A DNA stretch of 5,785 nucleotides from Candidatus Aenigmatarchaeota archaeon (GTDB lineage Archaea > Aenigmatarchaeota > Aenigmatarchaeia > GW2011-AR5), in NCBI GenBank assembly GCA_018304565.1, contig JAGVVX010000050.1, positions 1-5,785 on the forward strand. Reading direction: 5' to 3'. Position numbers and translations under genes: made by a program. Under the pieces are notes generated by a model. It had not been told where the DNA came from, did no database searches, and was given only the letters and a program-made list of their open reading frames with translations. Every line of letters starts with the position of its first letter. The stretch's first letter is position 1. Positions 1 through 5,046 of the stretch are shown here, piece by piece.

Positions 1-1
1 G

Positions 2-265
2 TTTGACCGAATAATGTTCTGTTCCACTGATTTAGAAAAAAAAGAATGCTTTCTTCAAGCCCACCATCAATTCCCTCATCAAAAAGTATATGTCATCGGC
101 GACCGGATCGATTCTGAAATCCGCTGGGGCAAGGAATTGGGATTTTCCACTATCCATCTCCGGCAAGGCAAATACAAAGATTTATTACCACGAGACCAAT
201 GGGAAATTCCCGATTATGAAATTACGTCCTTTAAAGAACTCGCAACAATATTGAAATTACCATGA
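2..265 (+). CDS. HAD-superfamily hydrolase, C-terminal part (5' end outside window)
   Basis: The reading frame is open from the first bases of the window, so the ATG at 14 is unlikely to be the true start; 87 residues are visible. The visible part fits the second half of a HAD phosphatase core. A lysine-containing segment (DLEKKECF, visible residues 10-17) matches motif III, and VYVIGDRIDSEI (29-40) matches motif IV, the strand with metal-binding acidic residues. It is followed by the usual GxxTIxxxxGKY strand. The nucleophile motif I (DxD) would lie upstream and cannot be checked. The stop overlaps the start of the next gene by ATGA, which suggests translational coupling with the sugar nucleotidyltransferase and perhaps a phosphatase step on a sugar phosphate or related metabolite. 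Substrate is not deducible. The HAD assignment is fairly secure; the pathway is inference. Confidence 0.75.
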   Translation, partial: FDRIMFCSTDLEKKECFLQAHHQFPHQKVYVIGDRIDSEIRWGKELGFSTIHLRQGKYKDLLPRDQWEIPDYEITSFKELATILKLP

Positions 266-957
266 AAGTACTCATCTTAGCTGCCGGAAAAGGAACCAGA
301 ATGCTTCCATTTACTGAGCATACTCATAAAGTATTGATCCCTATTAATGGAAAGCCCTTCTTATCGTATGTCCTTGATCATCTTCAGCAAGCCGGGTTTA
401 CGGACATCGGCATCGTTGCCGGCTATCATCCGGAAAAAATTCAGGAATTTCTGGTGGCTCATAAGATAAAAGCCACTATCATCGCTCAGCCGAATCCCCT
501 CGGAACTGGCCATGCCGTTTTGCAGGCCCAAAAGTTCTGCGGCCAGGATCAGGTTGTCATCCAGGGTGGAGATAATTTATTTTCCGTGGCTGATCTGAAA
601 GCCATCCAAAAAAAAGATACTTTCTGCTATATCCTCGGAAAAGAAGTCTCGGATTGGCAGAAATATGGTGTGCTGGTAACTCAACAAGATATGCTCATAA
701 AAATCATTGAAAAACCCCGGCAGTTCGTGGGCAATCTCATCAATACCGGATTGTATAAATGCACCCCGGAGATTTTTACTGCCCTTGCCAAAATCACCCT
801 CTCCGAGCGTGGAGAATACGAATTAACTGATGCCCTCACTCTCTTAGCCCAGCAGCATAAAGTTCGCGTCCTGCGCTTGCTGGAGTACTGGTTAGATTTA
901 GGTTCAAAGGAAGATATCCCTAAGATTGAAGAATTTGTAAAGAAAAATAAATTATAA
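262..957 (+). CDS. Sugar-phosphate nucleotidyltransferase (NDP-sugar pyrophosphorylase, RmlA/GlmU-like)
   Basis: This 231-residue single-domain protein should transfer a nucleotidyl group from an NTP to a sugar 1-phosphate, giving an NDP-sugar and pyrophosphate in the cytoplasm. The N-terminal nucleotide-binding signature is LAAGKGTRMLPFT (6-18), with the conserved lysine in THKVLIPI (21-28). PLGTGHAVLQA (79-89) resembles the GTGHA/GTAHA segment of GlmU-type enzymes. GGDNLF (102-107) supplies a metal-binding Asp104, KYGVLV (134-139) and IIEKP (148-152) line the sugar site, NTGLY is at 161-165, and WLDLGS (210-215) gives the second metal ligand Asp212. There is no C-terminal left-handed beta-helix, so no acetyltransferase is fused. 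The ATG lies in the ATGA overlap with the HAD gene; no Shine-Dalgarno is evident. The 3' end overlaps pyrB, which runs the other way. The choice of sugar and of UTP, dTTP, CTP or GTP cannot be read from motifs alone. Confidence 0.88.
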   Translation: MKVLILAAGKGTRMLPFTEHTHKVLIPINGKPFLSYVLDHLQQAGFTDIGIVAGYHPEKIQEFLVAHKIKATIIAQPNPLGTGHAVLQAQKFCGQDQVVIQGGDNLFSVADLKAIQKKDTFCYILGKEVSDWQKYGVLVTQQDMLIKIIEKPRQFVGNLINTGLYKCTPEIFTALAKITLSERGEYELTDALTLLAQQHKVRVLRLLEYWLDLGSKEDIPKIEEFVKKNKL

Positions 958-2058
958 TGTCAGCGTAATCTCCTGATACTTCTTTCTAATTTTCTCATCC
1001 ACTCCAAAAAAGTGAGCCAAAAGAGCAACCCGAACCCACATTCCATTACGCTGCTGTCTCCAGTACATCACCCGTTGATCTTTATGGATATAATCAATGG
1101 CAGGATCAATTTCCTCTCGCTTGGGCATGGGATGCATCAAAATAGCTCCTGGTTTCATCTCTTCTAGCATACTTTTGGTAAAGATAAACTGAGGATCATA
1201 CTCAGCAGCTCCCCCGTGCTCATTTTGAATTCGAGTCATGTAAATAACATCCACCAGGGGAATAATATCCTGAAGGGATGCAGTCTCTTTGTGAATAATA
1301 GTTCCTCTTTGCTGGATATACTTTTCTGTTTCCGCGTCAATCTGCAAATGGTCGGGGGCAACAAAATATGCCGTTGTATTCTGATGCCGGCTCATTATTT
1401 TAGCCAAAGAATGCACCGTTCTTCCGCGTAGGCAGTCACCAACGTACGCTATGCTCATTCCATCTAATTCCCTTTTCATCGATTCCTGAATAGTATAATA
1501 ATCCAGAATACCTTGGGTAGGATGCTCCTTGGTTCCTGAGCCGGCATTAATGATAGGAATTTCTCGATCAGAATGTTTCATCACCCACAGGGCAAAAAGG
1601 TCAAAATAATCACTTGGATGCCGCACCACCAGTGCATCAAAATAAGAGGAAATAGTGCGCAGGGCATCCTTGTCTGATTCACCTTTGATTGCCGAAGACG
1701 TTTTCATATCTCGCACTTCCTCTCGTCTCATTCCCAAATACGCCTCTGCGCTGGAAAAAGAAAGAAAGGTACGTGAGCTGGGCTGATGAAAATAATTTAG
1801 AACTGATTTATGCTTAAGCAGTCCTTTGAGAAATTCAAAGTCAACTTTGGCAATCTTACGCGCTGCTTTGGCAGTCTCGCAGATGGTTTCCAGAAAAGAA
1901 AGATCAAAATGATCCGCTTTAATGAGATGAACTAACTTTCCTTGCTCATCACAGCAGGCTTGGCGTATTTCTTCAGTTGACTGAGCAGCAAAATCTTCAA
2001 ACAAAGAACGATCATACTTTCCGATAGTATCAAAATTGCCCCAATAGATGTTATCCAT
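952..2058 (-). CDS. pyrB: Aspartate carbamoyltransferase, catalytic chain
   Basis: Catalyses carbamoyl phosphate plus aspartate to N-carbamoylaspartate, the committed step of pyrimidine synthesis. By comparison with E. coli PyrB, the carbamoyl-phosphate site is SSRT (94-97, for STRT), the 80s loop has Ser121 and Lys125 in SSAIKGES, RHP is at 146-148, HPTQ at 179-182 and GRTVHSL at 212-218. The aspartate site has TRIQ (275-278, for R229/Q231) and HPMPKREEI (309-317, for HPLPRVDEI). The C-terminal NGMWVRVALLA segment is also typical. All main catalytic positions look intact. At 368 residues it is longer than the roughly 310 of E. coli, mostly from about 40 extra N-terminal residues. No pyrI regulatory-chain gene lies next to it. 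The ATG start is supported by a TATA-like box about 28 nt upstream, as expected for a leaderless mRNA. It diverges from argS, and its stop codon lies inside the end of the nucleotidyltransferase gene. Confidence 0.93.
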   Translation of the reverse strand: MDNIYWGNFDTIGKYDRSLFEDFAAQSTEEIRQACCDEQGKLVHLIKADHFDLSFLETICETAKAARKIAKVDFEFLKGLLKHKSVLNYFHQPSSRTFLSFSSAEAYLGMRREEVRDMKTSSAIKGESDKDALRTISSYFDALVVRHPSDYFDLFALWVMKHSDREIPIINAGSGTKEHPTQGILDYYTIQESMKRELDGMSIAYVGDCLRGRTVHSLAKIMSRHQNTTAYFVAPDHLQIDAETEKYIQQRGTIIHKETASLQDIIPLVDVIYMTRIQNEHGGAAEYDPQFIFTKSMLEEMKPGAILMHPMPKREEIDPAIDYIHKDQRVMYWRQQRNGMWVRVALLAHFFGVDEKIRKKYQEITLTL

Positions 2059-2082
2059 TAAAAGGGAGAATAAATCTCACCA

Positions 2083-2099
2083 CTATAAATAAGTTTCTG
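2083..2099 (-). promoter_or_regulatory. Putative archaeal promoter of pyrB (BRE plus TATA-like box)
   Basis: On the minus strand the sequence reads CAGAAACTTATTTATAG. CAGAAACT resembles the archaeal BRE consensus (purine-rich, cRnAAnT-like), and TTTATA (2089-2084) is a TATA-like box. The TATA centre is about 28 nt from the pyrB ATG at 2058, so transcription would begin at or a few bases before the start codon. A GGTGAG further upstream is too far from the ATG to act as a Shine-Dalgarno. Read by eye, without an experimental start site. Confidence 0.5.
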
Positions 2100-2101
2100 A
2101 G

Positions 2102-2115
2102 AATAAGTATTTAAA
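2102..2115 (+). promoter_or_regulatory. Putative archaeal promoter of argS
   Basis: AATAAG followed by TATTTAAA (2108-2115) lies with its centre about 26 nt before the ATG at 2138. This predicts a leaderless argS transcript and favours that ATG over the in-frame TTG at 2123. The box is separate from the pyrB box in the same 79-bp divergent spacer; the two promoters face away from each other. Confidence 0.45.
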
Positions 2116-2137
2116 CCAGCGCTTGTTTACTATTCCC

Positions 2138-3820
2138 ATGGACTTCAAATCCCAGCTCATTACGCTGCTTGCCGCAGCAACTAGCCTTTCCCCTGAAGAA
2201 ATAACTCCCCTCGTGACCATTCCCCCCAATCGCCAGTTTGGTGATTATGCCTTTCCCTGCTTTAAACTGGGAAACAACTCCAGAGAAGAAGCAGAAAAAC
2301 TCCAGCAGAAACTTCAGCTCCCTCTCTTCATTGCTAAAACGCAGGTCGTAGGCCCTTATCTGAACTTCTTTCTGGACCAAAGCGTTCTTGCAGCAGAAAT
2401 TCTAACCAAAATCAGCAAAGAGAAAGGCAAGTATGGTGCTGGAAAAAACAAGAAAAAAATAGTTATAGAATATTGCGGGCCCAATACCAACAAGCCGCTG
2501 CACTTAGGCCACTTGCGCAATATGTCGCTGGGAAATGCGGTCTGCCGTATTCTTGCTTTTCAAGGCAATGCCGTTCATCCGGTGAATATCATCAACGATC
2601 GCGGGATTCATATTTGCCAGAGCATGCTGGCCTATCAGAAATGGGGAAAGAACAAAAAGCCGGATAAGAAAGGAGACCACTTTGTTGGTGATTATTATGT
2701 CCTGTTCGCCACCGCCGCAAAAGAAAATGAAAATCTCAAAAAAGAAGCGCAGGAACTGCTGCTTAAATGGGAACGGAACGATACGAAAACCAAAGCTTTA
2801 TGGAAAACCATGACTCACTGGGTTCTGCAGGGATTCAGGCAAACCTATCGGCGCTTCGGCATAAAATTTGAAAAGGAATATTTTGAATCGAAATACTATC
2901 AAAAAGGAAAAGAGATGGTTCAGGAAGGCCTGCAGAAAAAAGTATTTGAAAAAGACCATACCAATGCTGTTCTCGCGCCGCTGGAAAAATACCGCTTGCC
3001 AAATAAAATCCTGTTACGGGGTGATGAAACCTCTTTGTACATCACCCAGGATCTCTATCTAGCCCAGCTTCGCTATCAAGATTTTAAATACGATAAGATG
3101 ATTTATGTTGTTGCCTCGGAACAGCATCTCCATTTCCAGCAATTGTTTAAAATCCTGGAACTTCTTGGCCGCAGGTACGCCCAGAGTTTATATCATCTGA
3201 GTTATGGCTTAGTAAATCTTCCCACCGGCAGGATGAAATCTCGCGAAGGGACGGTGGTTGACGCTGATGACCTTATGGATGAGATATCAAGCTTAGCAAA
3301 ACAGGAAGTTGAAAAACGCTACCCGGCTCTGAGTGAAAAAGAAAAGCAATATCGTGCTGAGTTTATTTCTTTGGGAGCAATAAAATTCTTCCTTACTCGT
3401 ACCGACGCCGTCCGGGACATGATTTTTAATCCCGAGGAATCCATTAGTTTTGACGGCGAAACCGGGCCTTATCTTCAATACACTCATGCCCGGGCCAGTT
3501 CCATTCTTCGCAAAGCCGGCAAAGTAACTGGAAAACGCAATTTCACCCTGCTCTCACAGTCCCAGGAACAGGCACTCATTGCCTTGCTCAGCCAATTTCC
3601 CGGTAAAGTGCAGGAAGCCGCTCATACCTATAAACCCCATGTGCTCTGCCATTATTTGATTGAGCTGGCGCAAGCCTTCAATGAGTTCTACCATGCCCTT
3701 CCGGTCATTTCCGATGATAAAGAACTCATGAAAGCACGACTATTGCTGGTTGAGAGCGTACGGCAAGTGCTGGCTAACGGACTTGATCTGCTGGGAATAT
3801 ATGCACCCAAAGAGATGTGA
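2138..3820 (+). CDS. argS: Arginyl-tRNA synthetase
   Basis: A class I aminoacyl-tRNA synthetase of 560 residues, close to usual bacterial and archaeal ArgRS length, that charges tRNA-Arg with arginine using ATP. The N-terminal tRNA-recognition (Add1-like) domain, about residues 1-85, contains the typical RQFGDYAF. The catalytic Rossmann core follows: EYCGPNTNKPLHLGHLRN at 111-128 includes the HIGH signature HLGH (122-125). The KMSK-loop equivalent is RMKSREGTVVDADDL (365-379), of the MKSREG type. The DALR-type anticodon-binding domain begins near DGETGPYLQYTHARAS (439-454), and the protein ends in the family-typical LLGIYAP. The ATG at 2138 is preferred because it begins directly before the family's N-terminal helix and has a TATA-like box at the right distance; an in-frame TTG at 2123 would add five residues. 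It is followed after 70 bp by the wHTH-MNT/HEPN operon, which has its own promoter. Confidence 0.96.
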   Translation: MDFKSQLITLLAAATSLSPEEITPLVTIPPNRQFGDYAFPCFKLGNNSREEAEKLQQKLQLPLFIAKTQVVGPYLNFFLDQSVLAAEILTKISKEKGKYGAGKNKKKIVIEYCGPNTNKPLHLGHLRNMSLGNAVCRILAFQGNAVHPVNIINDRGIHICQSMLAYQKWGKNKKPDKKGDHFVGDYYVLFATAAKENENLKKEAQELLLKWERNDTKTKALWKTMTHWVLQGFRQTYRRFGIKFEKEYFESKYYQKGKEMVQEGLQKKVFEKDHTNAVLAPLEKYRLPNKILLRGDETSLYITQDLYLAQLRYQDFKYDKMIYVVASEQHLHFQQLFKILELLGRRYAQSLYHLSYGLVNLPTGRMKSREGTVVDADDLMDEISSLAKQEVEKRYPALSEKEKQYRAEFISLGAIKFFLTRTDAVRDMIFNPEESISFDGETGPYLQYTHARASSILRKAGKVTGKRNFTLLSQSQEQALIALLSQFPGKVQEAAHTYKPHVLCHYLIELAQAFNEFYHALPVISDDKELMKARLLLVESVRQVLANGLDLLGIYAPKEM

Positions 3821-3826
3821 GAAGAG

Positions 3827-3844
3827 AATCAAAACATTTTTATA
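3827..3844 (+). promoter_or_regulatory. Putative promoter of the wHTH-MNT/HEPN operon
   Basis: AATCAAAAC (3827-3835) followed by the TTTATA box (3839-3844) resembles a BRE plus TATA pair. A start site 25-28 nt downstream would fall near 3867-3870, leaving a leader of about 21-24 nt before the ATG at 3891. TATACT within it also resembles a bacterial -10, but no good -35 is seen at 17 bp. The T-run at 3837-3841 could also serve as an archaeal oligo-T termination signal for argS. Confidence 0.45.
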
Positions 3845-3850
3845 CTAATA

Positions 3851-3864
3851 ACCTATTTTTAGGT
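3851..3864. repeat. Inverted repeat 1, putative operator
   Basis: A perfect 5-bp inverted repeat, ACCTA-TTTT-TAGGT. It lies between the predicted TATA box and the predicted transcription start of the wHTH-MNT gene, a classic site for repression in archaea. Read on the opposite strand, the second repeat (3873-3886) matches it at 12 of 14 positions, and the centres are 22 bp apart, about two helical turns. The binding partner is inferred to be the winged-helix domain encoded just downstream. A 5-bp stem is too short to be a strong RNA terminator. Confidence 0.5.
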
Positions 3865-3872
3865 AATACAAT

Positions 3873-3886
3873 ACCAAATAATAGGT
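3873..3886. repeat. Inverted repeat 2, putative operator overlapping the Shine-Dalgarno
   Basis: ACC-AAATAATA-GGT, an imperfect inverted repeat that is an inverted 12/14 copy of the repeat at 3851-3864. Its right arm contains AGGT (3883-3886), which also serves as the likely Shine-Dalgarno, 4 nt before the ATG at 3891. A protein bound here would sit on the predicted start of transcription and early leader. Both copies are followed by the same GGTAA. Confidence 0.45.
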
Positions 3887-3890
3887 AAAA

Positions 3891-4505
3891 ATGCTCACCA
3901 AACAACAAGTAGCCATTTTAGGTGTCTTCAAGAAAAATCTTTCCGCTAGTTTGACTTTTAAACAAATTAAAGAAGCGAGTAAACAAAAGTCTAATAATAT
4001 TGTTCAGATCGCTCTCAAAAATTTTAAAGAGCAGGATTTAGTGGTAACAGAAGTTACAGGAGATGTAAAGACCTATTCTTTGAATCTGAACAACAACTTA
4101 ACGTTGTCTTACCTAAACATAATCAACGACTTAGAAATTCAAAAAAGAAAGTTTCCAAAAGAAATAGTAGCAGAAATAAAAAAAAGAATCTCAAAACAAA
4201 CAGAATTTTTCATATTAATTGTTTTTGGGAGTCATGCAAAAAACAAAGCAACTGAGAAATCAGATGTAGATATCGCAGTTATTGTTGAATCTGAACCAAC
4301 CAAAAAAGAAATAGCACCCCTTTTAGAAACAGTAAAACGCAGAGAGATAAAACCAATTGATTACCATTTTTTTACCAGAAAAGAATTTTTAGAAATGCTT
4401 CAAGCAGAGTATGAAAATGTAGGTAAACAAATATATAAAAACAGCATTATTTATTATGGATTTATTGAGTATTGCAACTTGATACGAGGAATAAAAAATG
4501 AGTGA
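3891..4505 (+). CDS. Winged-helix/minimal nucleotidyltransferase (MNT) fusion, probable antitoxin and autoregulator
   Basis: A 204-residue protein with two parts. Residues 1-65 look like a winged helix-turn-helix: helices around 5-15, 23-30 and 34-48, then a beta-wing (VVTEVTGDVKTYSL). Residues about 85-190 form a minimal nucleotidyltransferase of the pol-beta fold: FGSHAKNKATEKSDVDIAV (112-130) holds the GS-x10-DxD signature with Asp125 and Asp127, and Asp157 in PIDYHFF fits the third metal ligand. GKQIYKNSIIYYG (178-190) is the usual domain end. All catalytic residues are present, so it may be active, for example in nucleotidylating its partner as known for some MNT/HEPN pairs. It overlaps the HEPN gene by 8 bp. 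In many MNT/HEPN systems the MNT has no DNA-binding domain; here the fusion plus the paired upstream repeats suggest self-repression. Base composition is AT-richer than in argS. Antitoxin role is inference. Confidence 0.85.
   Translation: MLTKQQVAILGVFKKNLSASLTFKQIKEASKQKSNNIVQIALKNFKEQDLVVTEVTGDVKTYSLNLNNNLTLSYLNIINDLEIQKRKFPKEIVAEIKKRISKQTEFFILIVFGSHAKNKATEKSDVDIAVIVESEPTKKEIAPLLETVKRREIKPIDYHFFTRKEFLEMLQAEYENVGKQIYKNSIIYYGFIEYCNLIRGIKNE
4486..4490 (+). promoter_or_regulatory. Shine-Dalgarno of the HEPN gene
   Basis: GAGGA, 7 nt before the ATG at 4498, lies inside the last codons of the upstream MNT gene. With the 8-bp overlap it fixes the HEPN start and indicates coupled translation. It contrasts with pyrB, argS and purA, which show no such signal. 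Confidence 0.6.
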
Positions 4506-4977
4506 TGAAGCAGAATTGTATCTTCAAAGAGCAGAGAATGAACTGATAGCGGCACAAATGCTGTTTGAAGTTTCCAGTAATCCCTCTCTTCAAAAAGAGC
4601 AATTTAAGCTTGAAAAAGAATTCACCTTTTACAGTCCAGTAATTGGCCATTCTTACTATTCTATTTTCTATTCAGCAAAAGCAATTCTGATTAAGAGTGG
4701 TATTAAAACAGAAGCACCAGAAGTCCATAAGAAAACCTTGGAAGCATTTGAGAAGTATTTGGTGAGCACAGGAAAATTGGACACAGAATTACTCAAAATT
4801 TACCATAAAATGGTTGTTCGTGCTGATGCTCTCTTGGGGATTTTCTCAATGGAAAAACGAAAACGAGGAGAATTTACCTATCAAAAAATTCCTCAGGCAA
4901 ACCAAGAGCCAGCTCAGGAATCGCTCAATCATGCTTCTTTCTTCTTCAAAAATATCTATAAAATTGTTAGGAATTAA
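4498..4977 (+). CDS. HEPN-domain protein, partner of the MNT protein (putative toxin or effector)
   Basis: A 159-residue, mostly helical protein. The first helix has the HEPN pattern YLQRAENELIAAQMLFE (8-24). The core helix is HSYYSIFYSAKAILIKSG (51-68), followed by the conserved histidine region PEVHKKTLEAF (74-84). RKRGEFTYQ (121-129) matches the R-x-x-G-[DE]-[YF] stretch of PF05168/UPF0332-like HEPN proteins, and SLNHASFFFKNI is the last helix. About 25 residues separate the first helix from the YY helix, more than in compact members. The RNase motif Rx4-6H of HepT/DUF86 toxins is not found: neither Arg108 nor Arg121/123 is followed by His at that spacing. It is therefore probably not a standard HEPN ribonuclease; it may be a target of the MNT, a nucleotide- or RNA-binding partner, or an RNase with another active site. 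Gene order is MNT first, HEPN second. Confidence 0.82.
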   Translation: MSDEAELYLQRAENELIAAQMLFEVSSNPSLQKEQFKLEKEFTFYSPVIGHSYYSIFYSAKAILIKSGIKTEAPEVHKKTLEAFEKYLVSTGKLDTELLKIYHKMVVRADALLGIFSMEKRKRGEFTYQKIPQANQEPAQESLNHASFFFKNIYKIVRN

Positions 4978-4983
4978 AAATTA

Positions 4984-5001
4984 GATTTTCAATACCCTTT
5001 T
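4984..5001 (+). terminator. Possible T-rich transcription end of the wHTH-MNT/HEPN operon
   Basis: Two short T-runs on the coding strand, TTTT at 4986-4989 and TTTT at 4998-5001, follow the HEPN stop by 8-24 nt. Archaeal termination commonly uses such oligo-T stretches without a hairpin, and no hairpin is seen here. Weak evidence, based on composition only. Confidence 0.25.
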
Positions 5002-5008
5002 CCACCAC

Positions 5009-5023
5009 CGAAATCAATAAAAA
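5009..5023 (+). promoter_or_regulatory. Putative archaeal promoter of the purA-like gene
   Basis: CGAAATC (5009-5015), BRE-like, is followed by AATAAAAA (5016-5023), an A/T box centred about 27 nt before the ATG at 5047. The spacing matches that at argS and pyrB and predicts a leaderless transcript; no Shine-Dalgarno precedes this ATG. The box itself is a weak match to TTTATA. Confidence 0.4.
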
Positions 5024-5046
5024 GATCTTCTGATAAAGCCCATCCT

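Noticed and set aside
1216..1431. Open frame on the plus strand inside pyrB
   Set aside because: It is antisense to the conserved catalytic region of pyrB and has no family resemblance or start signal.
2118..2123. AGCGCT palindrome near the argS start as a regulatory site
   Set aside because: A 6-bp palindrome is expected by chance and is not repeated nearby.
2123..2137. TTG at 2123 as start of argS
   Set aside because: It would add only five residues (the TTG plus FTIP). The ATG at 2138 fits the family N-terminus and the position of the TATA-like box, whereas transcription is predicted to start near 2138.
2111..2380. Open frame on the minus strand overlapping the 5' end of argS
   Set aside because: It lies entirely opposite a well-supported argS coding region, has no recognisable domain, and its frame is explained by argS codon bias.
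3851..3864. Inverted repeat as an intrinsic terminator of argS
   Set aside because: The stem is only 5 bp, AT-rich in part, and lacks a following T-tract. Its similarity to the second repeat fits a protein-binding site better.
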